Shown one piece after another: positions 7,980-16,454 of a stretch of DNA of 64,000 bases. Position 1 is the first letter of the stretch; the number at the start of each line of letters is the position of its first letter. The notes beneath the pieces were generated by a model. That model saw only the letters and a list, made by a program, of their open reading frames with translations, did not search any database and was not told where the DNA came from. Source of the stretch: Mycolicibacterium lacusdiani (GTDB lineage Bacteria > Actinomycetota > Actinomycetes > Mycobacteriales > Mycobacteriaceae); NCBI RefSeq assembly GCF_021916785.1, contig NZ_JAKCFC010000005.1, forward strand, positions 62,001 to 126,000. Reading direction: 5' to 3'. A program made the position numbers and the translations under genes.

Positions 7980-9118
7980 GATGCGGACTCCAATTCTTCG
8001 GTGAGCGCATAGACGCGCAGGTCGTGTTCTTCCGGAGTGCCCAGCATGGCTCGGTTCAGGGTCGCTCGCCGCAGAAACAGGTGCAGGTCGTGTTCCCAGG
8101 TCACGCCGATGCCGCCGTGCAGTTGCACGCAGTGCTGCAACATGTCCGGTGCGTGCTCCCCGACGTAGGACTTCGCGACGCTGACCAGCCGGTCGGCGTC
8201 GTCGGAGCGGGCGCTCACCGCGGCGACCGCCGCACGCGTCGTAGCGCGGCAGGCCTCCAGCCAGATCTTCATGTCCGCGTACCGGTGCTTGAGCGCCTGG
8301 TACGACGCCAGCGGCCTGCCGAACGAATGCCGGTCGAACGCCCACTGCACCGTGAACGCGAAGACCGAATCGAGTATCCCGACGACTTCGGCGCACTGCA
8401 GCACCTGGGCGATCTGGGCCTGCCGGGCGATCAGGGCCGGCGTCTGCTCGGCCGTGCCGACCGCCGCGTCCTGCGCCACCTCGACGCCGTCGAACGTGAT
8501 GCGCGCGTACCGCTTGACGAGGTCGAGGGAATTCTGCGCCTCCACGTGGACGCCTTTGGCGTCGGTGGGAACCAGGAACTGCCTCGGCACGCCGTCGGCC
8601 ACGGCCACGAGCAGGACGATGCCGCTCTCGGTTCCCGCCTCGACGCGGTCCTTGACGCCGTCGATGCGCCACCCGGACCCCGTCGGGGTGGCGGTGACGG
8701 TGGACTCCGTCGGCGCCCAGCTCCGCCCGGGCTCGTACACCGCCCAGGAGGCCACCAACTCGCCGGCGACGAGCGATTCGATGACGGCCGAGTGCCTTTC
8801 GGCGTCGTCCGCGTCGACCAGGCCGGCGAGCACGGTGCTCACCGGATGCAGCGGGCCGGGAGCAACCGAACGCCCGATGAGTTCGGCGACCAGCGCCAGG
8901 TCCGCCACGCCGTCACCCGAGACGCTGCCGCCGCCGAGTTCCTCGGGCACCAGCAAGCTGGTCCAACCGAGTTCGGCGGCGCGTTGCCACCACTGCGGGT
9001 GAAAGGTCTCACCGGCGGCATGCAGTTCGCGCACGTGCGTCAGCGAGCCCTCCCGCTGCAGGAACTCCTCGGCCGTCGACGCGAAGAGTTCTTGTTCCGG
9101 GTTGGCGACTCGTGTCAT
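7976..9118 (-). CDS. Acyl-CoA dehydrogenase family protein, probable non-catalytic partner
   Basis: The 380-residue protein has the acyl-CoA dehydrogenase fold (TSLLVPEELGGGSVSG near residue 55, then QLHGGIGVTWEHDLHLFLRR near the C-terminus) but lacks the terminal GTTEIARNVI motif of its neighbour. This split is common in paired FadE heterotetramers, where two unlike subunits share FAD and active sites. Its stop overlaps the ATG of the downstream dehydrogenase by four bases, favouring co-expression. The substrate is probably a bulky or branched acyl-CoA; this is inference from the pairing. Confidence 0.85.
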   Translation of the reverse strand: MTRVANPEQELFASTAEEFLQREGSLTHVRELHAAGETFHPQWWQRAAELGWTSLLVPEELGGGSVSGDGVADLALVAELIGRSVAPGPLHPVSTVLAGLVDADDAERHSAVIESLVAGELVASWAVYEPGRSWAPTESTVTATPTGSGWRIDGVKDRVEAGTESGIVLLVAVADGVPRQFLVPTDAKGVHVEAQNSLDLVKRYARITFDGVEVAQDAAVGTAEQTPALIARQAQIAQVLQCAEVVGILDSVFAFTVQWAFDRHSFGRPLASYQALKHRYADMKIWLEACRATTRAAVAAVSARSDDADRLVSVAKSYVGEHAPDMLQHCVQLHGGIGVTWEHDLHLFLRRATLNRAMLGTPEEHDLRVYALTEELESAS

Positions 9119-9164
9119 GAGATCGGTTGCGCCTCTTCTGTCGTGGGTTGGGGGAGCGGCAGGA

Positions 9165-10394
9165 TCAGGCCAGGACGAGCGCGGGCACGCCCGGCTCGTA
9201 GACCTTCTGGTTGGGCACCTTGAAGAGGTCGACCATGTTGCGCCCCATCACCTTCTTGACGCCTTCGTCGTCGAGGCCCTGTGCCTCGAGGTCGCCGACC
9301 AGGTTGATCGGGTCGGCCAAGCCCTCGGGATGCGGCCAGTCCGAGCCGAAGATGATCCGGTCGATACCGCAGAGGTCCGCCATCTTCTTGAAGTCGTCCT
9401 CCCAGAACGGTGCCACGTACACGCACCGTTTGAAGGCCTCGATCGGGTCCTCGGGGAACGCGTCGGGCATCTTCATGTAGACGTCCTTGAACTGGTAGAA
9501 GAGGTACGGCACCCAGGAGGCACCGTTCTCGACCGACAGGATGCGCAGATCGGGATTGCGGGTCAGCGCGCCGTGGCAGACCATCGCGGCCATGGTGTCC
9601 TCGATCGGGCGCTTGCCCATGGCGACCATCCGAAAGGCCGTCGGCGCGAACGGCTTGAACTCGTCGCCGGGTTCCCAGTCGTTGAGGTACTGCGAGTAGC
9701 CGCTGTCGCTGGCGTGCATCGAGACGGGGATGCCAGCTTGAACGCAGGCGTCCCAGAACGGGTCGAACTCGGGCAGGCCCATCGACCGGCTGCCGCGGTA
9801 CCCGGGCACCGGCGCAGGCCGGACCAGAACGGTCTTGGCGCCGCGCTCGAGACACCACTGCAGTTCCTCCAGCGCCCGGTCGACGTTGCCGAGGTTGATC
9901 ACCGGGGTGGAGAAGATGCGGTCGGCGTAGTTGAACTGCCACGTCTCGTACATCCACTGGTTGAGTCCGTGCACGATGTCGAGGATGAGGTCCGGATCGT
10001 CCTTCAGCCGCTCCTCGACCAGGCTGGCCAGGGTGGGGAACATCAGCGTGTAGTCGAGTCCGAGCCCGTCGAGCACCTCGATGCGGGCCTCGGGGTTGCG
10101 GAACGCGGGGATGGCCTTCATGGGCTTGCCCATGACCTCGCGGTAGCTCTTGCCGCCGCTGCCGTGCCGGAAGTAGTCCTCTTGCGCGCCGGGGCGTGCG
10201 ACGACCTCGAAGGTCGGGTTCGGGATGTAGTCGCTGACCTGGTTGCGCACCATGATCTTGGTGCGGCCGCGGACCTCGATGTAGTCGATGACGCCCTTGC
10301 GGTGTTCCGGCAGGAACTGCGTCAGTGCTTCCTTCGGCTCGTAGAAGTGGTTGTCGGCGTCGAAGACCGGATAGGACAGTTCGCGTGAGGGCAT
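9165..10394 (-). CDS. Amidohydrolase-family (amidohydrolase 2) metal-dependent hydrolase
   Basis: The 409-residue protein has features of the TIM-barrel amidohydrolase-2 family: DADNHF near residue 12, a central SMHASD, and FGSDWPHPEG near residue 340, which would supply metal and catalytic His/Asp residues. Members act as decarboxylases, C-C hydrolases or lactonases on aromatic and lipid intermediates. AGGAGG lies 8 bases before the ATG. It precedes the two acyl-CoA dehydrogenases on the same strand, 46 bases away, so the three probably form one catabolic operon. A palindrome at 10427-10443 lies in its promoter region. Confidence 0.85.
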   Translation of the reverse strand: MPSRELSYPVFDADNHFYEPKEALTQFLPEHRKGVIDYIEVRGRTKIMVRNQVSDYIPNPTFEVVARPGAQEDYFRHGSGGKSYREVMGKPMKAIPAFRNPEARIEVLDGLGLDYTLMFPTLASLVEERLKDDPDLILDIVHGLNQWMYETWQFNYADRIFSTPVINLGNVDRALEELQWCLERGAKTVLVRPAPVPGYRGSRSMGLPEFDPFWDACVQAGIPVSMHASDSGYSQYLNDWEPGDEFKPFAPTAFRMVAMGKRPIEDTMAAMVCHGALTRNPDLRILSVENGASWVPYLFYQFKDVYMKMPDAFPEDPIEAFKRCVYVAPFWEDDFKKMADLCGIDRIIFGSDWPHPEGLADPINLVGDLEAQGLDDEGVKKVMGRNMVDLFKVPNQKVYEPGVPALVLA

Positions 10395-10426
10395 TTCCGC
10401 CTCCTGGAAGTCTCGTAGGCCCGATT

Positions 10427-10443
10427 TGGTAATGACGTTACCA
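10427..10443. promoter_or_regulatory. Candidate operator TGGTAA-N5-TTACCA upstream of the amidohydrolase
   Basis: This 17-bp palindrome with perfect 6-bp arms lies 33 bases before the amidohydrolase ATG. It contains GACGTTACC, which recurs exactly at 11189-11197 upstream of the neighbouring TetR, suggesting both promoters answer to that regulator. Confidence 0.5.
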
Positions 10444-10525
10444 CCAGGCGAGCAGCGTAGACACCCCCGAATCGTCGAGACTTTGGCGGCCGCTCAGCGC
10501 AGGTCGGCGCCCTGCCGGGCGGGGC

Positions 10526-11182
10526 TCACTTCCGCAGGGCGCGCAGGCAGAAGTCGTAGATGTGCTTGCCCTCGAGTGGGGTGCCGTTTAGTTCGGCGCC
10601 GAGCACCCGCAACCGCATCGCGCCCATCGCGGACTGCATGATCAGCGTCGTGGAGGCGTCGACGTCGAGGTCCGGTGCGAAGACCCCCTCGGCGATGCCG
10701 CGGTCGATGATGTCGCCGATGAGCACCTTCACCGGGGCCAGCACCCTGGCGTACTCGGCGGGGACGGTCTCGGCCAGGTGGTCGTTGTAGAAAGTCAGAC
10801 CCCTGTTGATGCTGTCCTGGGTGGTGGACGACGCGGGAGCGCTGACCTTTTCGATCAACAGGAGCAGGGCCTCGGCGGCCCCGAGGTCATCGGTGTCGGC
10901 GCGCCAGCGCAGTGTGGACTCCGACATGATCTTCTCGATCAGCGCGAGTAGCAGCTCGTCCTTGCTCGCGAAGTGCTGATAGAACGACCGCAGCGATGTC
11001 TTCGACCGCTCGACGACTTCGAGGACGGTGAAGTCCGCCCTGCCGGTCTCGCCGAGGATCGACAACGCCGATCGCATGAACCGGGTGGCGCGCGATTCCT
11101 CGTCGACCGTCCCGGCATTGGCCGGCACGGCGCTCGCGCGCCTCGTCGGCTCACCGGGCTGGGTCTCTCCGCTCCGGGCCAC
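10526..11182 (-). CDS. TetR family transcriptional regulator
   Basis: The 218-residue product has a TetR helix-turn-helix around residues 50-80 (FTVLEVVERSKTSLRSFYQHF then ASKDELLLALIEK). I start it at the GTG at 11182 because the longer frame to 11311 runs through the divergent gene's promoter. It lies between the amidohydrolase/FadE operon and a divergent thioesterase gene. A 9-base sequence shared between the two flanking promoter regions suggests it controls both sides. The ligand is unknown, perhaps an acyl-CoA intermediate. Confidence 0.85.
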   Translation of the reverse strand: MARSGETQPGEPTRRASAVPANAGTVDEESRATRFMRSALSILGETGRADFTVLEVVERSKTSLRSFYQHFASKDELLLALIEKIMSESTLRWRADTDDLGAAEALLLLIEKVSAPASSTTQDSINRGLTFYNDHLAETVPAEYARVLAPVKVLIGDIIDRGIAEGVFAPDLDVDASTTLIMQSAMGAMRLRVLGAELNGTPLEGKHIYDFCLRALRK

Positions 11183-11185
11183 GAG

Positions 11186-11200
11186 AACGACGTTACCGTT
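11186..11200. promoter_or_regulatory. Second candidate TetR operator, sharing GACGTTACC
   Basis: AACGACGTTACCGTT (arms AACG and CGTT) lies 4 bases upstream of the TetR GTG and in the promoter region of the divergent thioesterase. It shares nine consecutive bases with the site at 10427-10443. The remaining gap to 11290 shows no gene. Confidence 0.4.
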
Positions 11201-11290
11201 TCTCGCGAGTCTGTGGTGTGCTTGGCGGCGAGTTTCGGCAGCCCGAGATTCGTATAGCGGAGCATCCGACAGCGGAAGGGGCGTCATTCC

Positions 11291-12169
11291 ATGACCACGC
11301 AGCCCGATCAATCGCAGTGGACCCTCGCGGGGCTACTCGAGCTGTTCGACGTCGAACCCGACGGCGAACGGTTCATCGGCCAGACCGGCCTCGCCGGGGC
11401 CGACGAACGTCAGGTCGTCGAGGGCACCCAGGTGCTCGCGCAGGCGATCGTCGCGGTCGCGAAGCGCTTCCCGGAGAAGTCCGTTCGTTCCGCGACCGCC
11501 GTGTTCGCGCGCGCCGTCCTCGTCGGGCCACCGGTCGAGCTGACGGTCGACGTCGTCGCGGAGGGACGGACCACCGCCACCGCCGTCGTGTCCGCGAGCC
11601 AGAACGGCAAGCGTTGCATCACGGCGACTGTCTTCACCGACGTCCCGTCGGCTGACGTCATCCGGCACCACCTGCCGCGGCCCGACGTCACCGCACCCGC
11701 GGACGCCAACCCCGGAGACATGCCGATGGTGGGGCGCGAGCTGAAGCTGGTCGACGTCGTCGACGTCAACAGTCCCGACGAGGTCGGACCGCCGGAGCTG
11801 CACGCCTGGCTGCACTACGACCCCGTTCCGACGCGCGACGACCTCGCCAAGGCGCTCATCGCGTACTTCACCGGCCACCTTGGCATCTCGACCACCATGC
11901 GGGCGCACGAGGGCATCGGCACCGCCCAGGCCCACCTGACGGTGTCGACGGCGCCGATGACGATCGTCGTCAGCTTCCACGAGCCGTTCGCGTGGTCGGA
12001 CTGGATCCTCTACGGCCACGAGAGCACTCAGGTGGGCGCGGGCATGTCCTACATCCGCGGCACCGTGCACACCGAGGCGGGTGAACTCATCGCCTCCTTC
12101 TCCCAGGACGCGATGATCCGGCCACTGCGCACAACCGACACGTCGATCGACGCGTCCGCCCGGCTGTAG
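11291..12169 (+). CDS. Acyl-CoA thioesterase, TesB-like double hotdog
   Basis: The 292-residue protein resembles the TesB/acyl-CoA thioesterase II family. The first hotdog holds VEGTQVLAQAIVAVAKRFPEK, and the second holds GHLGISTTMRAHEG and then SFHEPFAWSDWILYGHEST, the conserved stretch before the C-terminus. It would release free acids from acyl-CoA during fatty acid or sterol breakdown. It is divergent from the TetR gene and followed after 7 bases by the DUF427 gene, so the pair is probably an operon. Length matches the family. Confidence 0.85.
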   Translation: MTTQPDQSQWTLAGLLELFDVEPDGERFIGQTGLAGADERQVVEGTQVLAQAIVAVAKRFPEKSVRSATAVFARAVLVGPPVELTVDVVAEGRTTATAVVSASQNGKRCITATVFTDVPSADVIRHHLPRPDVTAPADANPGDMPMVGRELKLVDVVDVNSPDEVGPPELHAWLHYDPVPTRDDLAKALIAYFTGHLGISTTMRAHEGIGTAQAHLTVSTAPMTIVVSFHEPFAWSDWILYGHESTQVGAGMSYIRGTVHTEAGELIASFSQDAMIRPLRTTDTSIDASARL

Positions 12170-12176
12170 GCCACCG

Positions 12177-12869
12177 GTGAGCCTGGTCGCCGGTCACGGA
12201 CCGCTCAGCTCGCAGCGCGCCGGCCGGCTGTCACCCCCGGTCGACGGGTCCATGGTGCTCGTCGAGCCGCATCCACGGCGGGTCCGGGCCGTGCGGGGCG
12301 ACGACGTGGTGCTCGACACCGAGCGGTGCCTGCTGGTGCATCGCGAAGGGCACCCGCTGAGCTACGCGTTCCCGGCGGAACTGGCGGGCGATCTCCCGGC
12401 CGCACCGGTACCGGAGGCGCCCGGGTACGTCACGGTGCCGTGGACGGCGGCGGACGCGTGGTTCGAGGAGGGGCGCCGCCTGGTCCACTATCCGCCGAAC
12501 CCGTACCACCGCGTGGACTGCAGGTCGACGAAGCGGCGGCTGTGCGTCACCGTCGGGGGCGAGACGCTGGTGGATACCGACGAGACCGTGATCGTGTTCG
12601 AAACCGCTTTGGCACCAAGGTTATACGTGGACCCGGCGCACGTGCGTACGGATCTGCTGCGCGCGACCGACACGTCGAGCTACTGCAACTACAAGGGCGT
12701 CGCCACGTACTGGGCGGCGGTACTCGGTGAGACCGTCGTCCCGGACGTCGCGTGGAGCTACGCCGAGCCGTTGCCGGAGACCGAGCCGATAAGGGGCTTC
12801 CTCAGCTTCGACGGCGTCGGGTTGTCGGTGTCGGCCGAACTGCCTGCCGCCGATCAGACCTTCAGATAG
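12177..12869 (+). CDS. DUF427 domain protein
   Basis: The 230-residue protein carries DUF427 hallmarks: RVRAVRGDDVVLDT near residue 35, and in the second half VDPAHVRTDLLRATDTSSYCNYKG followed by YWA, the conserved Cys-containing core. The family fold is known but no activity is established that I can cite. The start is a GTG at 12177, 7 bases after the thioesterase stop. The last 16 bases overlap the convergent SDR gene. Confidence 0.85.
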   Translation: MSLVAGHGPLSSQRAGRLSPPVDGSMVLVEPHPRRVRAVRGDDVVLDTERCLLVHREGHPLSYAFPAELAGDLPAAPVPEAPGYVTVPWTAADAWFEEGRRLVHYPPNPYHRVDCRSTKRRLCVTVGGETLVDTDETVIVFETALAPRLYVDPAHVRTDLLRATDTSSYCNYKGVATYWAAVLGETVVPDVAWSYAEPLPETEPIRGFLSFDGVGLSVSAELPAADQTFR

Positions 12870-13681
12870 CCCTTCTCGGCGGGGATTTGGGCCGCGGTGA
12901 CCAGCGACGACCCGTCGCCTGCAAGCCATACGACGATGTCGGAGACCAGATCCGGGGCGGCCAGCGAGTCGGTAGGCAGCGCGCCGGGGGAGAAGCTGTG
13001 GATGAACCTCTGGTGGTCGGCGAACATCTGATACATCGAGACGTCGTTGCCCATTGGGGTGTCGGTGCCGTAGGGATGAACGGAGTTGACGCGAATCCCG
13101 TACTCGCCCAACTCGACCGCCAGTGAGTTGGTCAGACCGACGACGCCGAACTTCGACGCGCAGTAGTGGCCGCACCCCGGCACGGCCTTGACGCCCGCCG
13201 CCGAACTGATGGCGATGATCGAACCACCGTTGCCCGCGTCGATCATGGCGGGGACCGTCGCCTTCACGGTGTTCCACACACCGGTGAGGTTGGTGTCGAT
13301 GATCTCCTGCCACTGTTGCGCCGAGATCTCCCACAGCCGGCCCCAATTGAGCACGCCCGCGTTCGCGACGACCACGTCGAGGCGGCCGAACTGCTCGATC
13401 GCCTCGGCGACCACCCGCTGCTGCCCATCGAGGTCGCGCACGTCGATCTCCTTGGCCAGGATCTTGCGGCCCTCGCGCTCGACGAGGCTCGTCGTCTCGG
13501 CCAGGTCCTCGGGTGTCGCGTGGGCGTAGCCGTTGTGCTCGGCGACCGGACCGCACGCGTCGATGGCGACGATGTCGGCACCTGCCCGTGCGAGTCGCAC
13601 GCAGTGCGAACGGCCCTGGCCGCGGGCGGCGCCGGTCACGTACGCGACGCGTCCGGCCAGCGGGGTGTCGGTTTCGGTCAT
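12854..13681 (-). CDS. SDR family oxidoreductase, mycofactocin-coupled type
   Basis: The 275-residue enzyme has the TGAARGQGRSH cofactor-binding motif that marks the mycofactocin-associated SDR subgroup, then NAG, the catalytic Ser in ISSAAG and YCASK (Tyr-x3-Lys). Such enzymes oxidise alcohols with tightly bound NAD that is recycled through mycofactocin. The ATG at 13681 is preceded by GAGGAG and overlaps the monooxygenase stop as ATGA, so the two proteins are made together. They may oxidise the same substrate in sequence. Confidence 0.87.
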   Translation of the reverse strand: MTETDTPLAGRVAYVTGAARGQGRSHCVRLARAGADIVAIDACGPVAEHNGYAHATPEDLAETTSLVEREGRKILAKEIDVRDLDGQQRVVAEAIEQFGRLDVVVANAGVLNWGRLWEISAQQWQEIIDTNLTGVWNTVKATVPAMIDAGNGGSIIAISSAAGVKAVPGCGHYCASKFGVVGLTNSLAVELGEYGIRVNSVHPYGTDTPMGNDVSMYQMFADHQRFIHSFSPGALPTDSLAAPDLVSDIVVWLAGDGSSLVTAAQIPAEKGYLKV

Positions 13682-15255
13682 GCGGGTTGCTCCTCGAGGT
13701 CGGACGTGGCCGGTCGCGCGAGGGCGGAGCGGCGGGAGAACTGGTAGTCGCGCAGCGGGGAGCGGCGTGCGAAGCGTCGTGAGCCGGTGATCGTCTGGGG
13801 CCGGTGGTAGACGGTGTCGCTCTGGGAGTTGATGAAGTAGGTGTTGAGCCCCGGATTGCATTCGGTGAAGTACAGGTGGGCGGTCTTGCCCCGCTTCGCC
13901 ATCGTCGCGTTCCATCGGTTGAAGGCGTCCTGCGACACCTCGACGACGTCGTCACCCCGCCGCCTGGTCTCGTCGATGATCCGCACCGCATGCGCGGCGA
14001 TCGTCTCCACGAAGTCTGGCCAGGCGAACCCGACGAAGCCGTTTGGTCCGACGATCTCCCACCGGTTGGGCAGCCGCGGGTGGGCGGTGCCGGCGTAACT
14101 CTGAAGCCCGTGCGCGCGGTAGTAGGTGGCGAGGTCGAAACCGTTGCTGCCCAGAATGGTTCCCTCGCGGTAGGTCTCGGGGTCGGTCCACAATTCGTAA
14201 CCGGTGGCCAGCACCACCAGGTCGGCCGGGTGCTCCCGGCCGTCGCTGGTGCGGATGCCGTCGCGGGTGATTCGCTCGATGGGCGTGGTGACGAGTTTGG
14301 TGTTGGGGCGGTTGAGCGCGGGGAGGAACGCACTGGAGATGACGGGGCGCTTGGCCATGATCCCGTACTTCGGCACCAGCGCCCGGCGCGTGCGCGCATC
14401 CCGCACGGTGGCGAGTAGCAGCAGCCGGTAAAGGGCGCGGCAGTAGGCGTCGTACCACGGCATCACGCGTTTCAGCACAGCGTTCGGAAGTCGGGAGAAC
14501 AGGTGCACGATCGGCGCGATCATGGCCGCGTCCATCAGCATTCGTCCCGCCACGTTGATGGCGGGTACGACACCGGGCAGGCGCAGCACGCGCCGCATCG
14601 ACGGCGGGATGTCGAAGTCGACCTTGGGAAGCACCCAGGCCGGCGTGCGCTGGTAGACCTCCAGGCTGCGGGCGACGGGCGAGAGCGCCGCCGAGATCTG
14701 CACGCCGCTCGAGCCCGTGCCGATCACGGCAATCCGCTTGTCGCGGGCGTCATAGGAGTCGTCCCACGCGTTGGGGCGCAGGATCGTCCCGGCGAAGTCA
14801 TCGAAGCCCGGGATGTCCACGGTCTCCTTGGCGTTGACGTACCCGCCGACGGAGCTGATGAGGAATCGCGCCGAGATGGTACGGCCGTCGCGCGTACTCA
14901 GCAGCCATCGGCCCGCTCGATCGTCCCAGCGCTGCGCGGTGACTTCGGTGTGCGGTCGGAGGAGGGGGTAGAGGCCCAGCGCGGTCGCGGTGTCGCGCAG
15001 ATAGCGGTGTATCTCCGGGCCGGGTGCGAACAGGCGGCTCCAGTTGGGGTTCGGTGCGAACGACAGCTGGTACCACAGCGTGGGGATGTCGACGGCGAGG
15101 CCGGGGTAGTGGTTGTCGCGCCAGGTGCCGCCGAAGTCCGCGCCGCGCTCCAGGATCACGACGTCGTGAATACCCCTCTCGCGCAATAGGTGTGCGGCAG
15201 CGATGCCGCCTGGCCCGGCGCCGATGACGACGACCTCGTGGTGGGCTTCAGTCAT
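13678..15255 (-). CDS. FAD-dependent monooxygenase (flavin-containing/Baeyer-Villiger-like)
   Basis: The 525-residue protein has two dinucleotide-binding motifs, GAGPGGIAAAH near the N-terminus for FAD and GTGSSGVQ near residue 170 for NADPH, plus FGGTWRDNHYPG, as in class B flavoprotein monooxygenases. The Baeyer-Villiger fingerprint F-x-G-x3-H-x3-W is present only in altered form: FAGTILRPNAW has Arg where His is expected, so the true reaction is uncertain. GGAGG precedes the ATG at 15255. It sits between its regulator and an SDR in one operon. Confidence 0.85.
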   Translation of the reverse strand: MTEAHHEVVVIGAGPGGIAAAHLLRERGIHDVVILERGADFGGTWRDNHYPGLAVDIPTLWYQLSFAPNPNWSRLFAPGPEIHRYLRDTATALGLYPLLRPHTEVTAQRWDDRAGRWLLSTRDGRTISARFLISSVGGYVNAKETVDIPGFDDFAGTILRPNAWDDSYDARDKRIAVIGTGSSGVQISAALSPVARSLEVYQRTPAWVLPKVDFDIPPSMRRVLRLPGVVPAINVAGRMLMDAAMIAPIVHLFSRLPNAVLKRVMPWYDAYCRALYRLLLLATVRDARTRRALVPKYGIMAKRPVISSAFLPALNRPNTKLVTTPIERITRDGIRTSDGREHPADLVVLATGYELWTDPETYREGTILGSNGFDLATYYRAHGLQSYAGTAHPRLPNRWEIVGPNGFVGFAWPDFVETIAAHAVRIIDETRRRGDDVVEVSQDAFNRWNATMAKRGKTAHLYFTECNPGLNTYFINSQSDTVYHRPQTITGSRRFARRSPLRDYQFSRRSALARPATSDLEEQPA

Positions 15256-15850
15256 GCGTTCCTCCGGTGAGTCCAGTGACGACGTGGTCGGTGACGAATC
15301 GCCGCACCGCGCGGGGATTGTCGAGGTTGACGCCCATGGGAGGCAGTAGCTCGAAGCTGAACAGGATGCGGACGATCCACTCGCCTGCGCGTTTGGCGTC
15401 GACGCCTGGGCCGACTTCGCCGCTGCTCTGGGCGGCCTTGACCAGCGGCTGCCACAGTTCGATGGCGCGGTGGACAAGGTCGTCACCGCTGTGGCGCAGC
15501 AACAGCACCAGGATGGGTTCGTTGATGCCCCCGGGCGCGACGTGATCGGAGCGCTGCCGGTGGGCACAGATCAGCTGGGCCGCCGCCGCCACCTGGTCGG
15601 CCAGCGTGCCGGATCGGTGCACCTCGTCGGCCATCGTGTCGACGAACGCCGAGGCGAGGTGGTCGAGCGCGACCTTGATCGCCCGTTCCCGACTGCCGAA
15701 TGCGTTGTGCACGGTGCCGCGGGACACCCCGGCGGCGTCGGCGACCGCGGTCAAACTGAAGCGGCGGGGGCCCAGGTGGCGCAACGTCTCGGCGGTGGCC
15801 CGAAGGAGAGCGATCGACGGTGTCCGAGGCGGCGGGGCGTCGTCGGGCAC
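15248..15850 (-). CDS. TetR family regulator of the monooxygenase operon
   Basis: The 200-residue protein has a TetR helix-turn-helix at about residues 30-60 (FSLTAVADAAGVSRGTVHNAF, then GSRERAIKVAL). It overlaps the monooxygenase start by 8 bases and heads the operon. The GTG start at 15850 directly abuts a strong palindrome (15851-15877), and a TAATGT -10 box inside that palindrome puts transcription start on the GTG itself. This indicates a leaderless, autorepressed regulator. Confidence 0.87.
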   Translation of the reverse strand: MPDDAPPPRTPSIALLRATAETLRHLGPRRFSLTAVADAAGVSRGTVHNAFGSRERAIKVALDHLASAFVDTMADEVHRSGTLADQVAAAAQLICAHRQRSDHVAPGGINEPILVLLLRHSGDDLVHRAIELWQPLVKAAQSSGEVGPGVDAKRAGEWIVRILFSFELLPPMGVNLDNPRAVRRFVTDHVVTGLTGGTHD

Positions 15851-15877
15851 TTGAACACATTAACGATATGTGTTCAA
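15851..15877. promoter_or_regulatory. TetR operator with embedded promoter (10-bp arms, 7-bp spacer)
   Basis: TTGAACACAT-N7-ATGTGTTCAA is a perfect inverted repeat directly before the TetR start codon. The minus-strand -10 box TAATGT (15862-15857) lies inside it, so binding would block transcription of the whole operon. Confidence 0.75.
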
Positions 15878-15896
15878 CGTGGTCAGCGCTTTGGGA

Positions 15897-16454
15897 TTAC
15901 TGGCCGATCCGAGGTGAATCGACGTCCCACCCGTGGTGGACGACGTCGTGCAGGTGGTAGACAGCGATCGTCGACACCGTGAACCTGCTGCCGTTGCTGC
16001 GCAGCCCCGGTCGCGACCATTCGTCGGCGGACACCGACGCGTAGGTGTCCGCGACCCGGTGCGCGGCCTGGACGAGTTCCTCGGTGACCACTGCGGCATG
16101 CTGGGAGGCGTAGTCGTCGGCCGCCGCGGTGCCGTCTTGATCCCAGTTGGGGAAGAGCGGTTCGGCCTCGGCGAGCATCAGTCGGACCCTTCCGTCGAAC
16201 ATGCGGTGTACGTCCCGGACGTGACAGCCGTACTCGAGCACCGACCACACCGCGGGATCCGACCGCTCGCGGACGGTGGGCCCGGACAGTCGGAGGACCC
16301 AATCGGCGGCGTCGCGGCGGATGGCCGCGGCGACGTCGTGGTGTGAGATCGACGCGGCGTCGAAACCGCATTCCGCACAGGGCCGTTCGAGGACCCACGT
16401 CCAGTCCTTCGTGTCCGGCTCGATGCCGTGCGGACTATCGGTGTCGGCCGTCAT
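15897..16454 (-). CDS. DinB-like / maleylpyruvate isomerase-type protein
   Basis: The 185-residue protein has the layout of the DinB four-helix superfamily with histidines suited to bind one metal: His in VLEYGCHVRDVH near residue 81, and a C-terminal VYHLHDVVHHGWDV. Actinobacterial members include mycothiol-dependent enzymes; the substrate here is unknown. The ATG at 16454 overlaps the metallopeptidase stop (ATGA), so it is cotranscribed with that gene. The frame continues upstream to 16490, but the downstream ATG fits the overlap. Confidence 0.78.
   Translation of the reverse strand: MTADTDSPHGIEPDTKDWTWVLERPCAECGFDAASISHHDVAAAIRRDAADWVLRLSGPTVRERSDPAVWSVLEYGCHVRDVHRMFDGRVRLMLAEAEPLFPNWDQDGTAAADDYASQHAAVVTEELVQAAHRVADTYASVSADEWSRPGLRSNGSRFTVSTIAVYHLHDVVHHGWDVDSPRIGQ

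Noticed and set aside
12621-14399. 592-codon minus-strand frame over the SDR and monooxygenase
   Set aside because: It runs out of phase with both real genes, and composition is Arg/Pro/Ser-rich shadow sequence.
13678-15255. Calling the monooxygenase a Baeyer-Villiger enzyme outright
   Set aside because: The fingerprint F-x-G-x3-H-x3-W has Arg in place of His, so only a general flavin monooxygenase call is safe.
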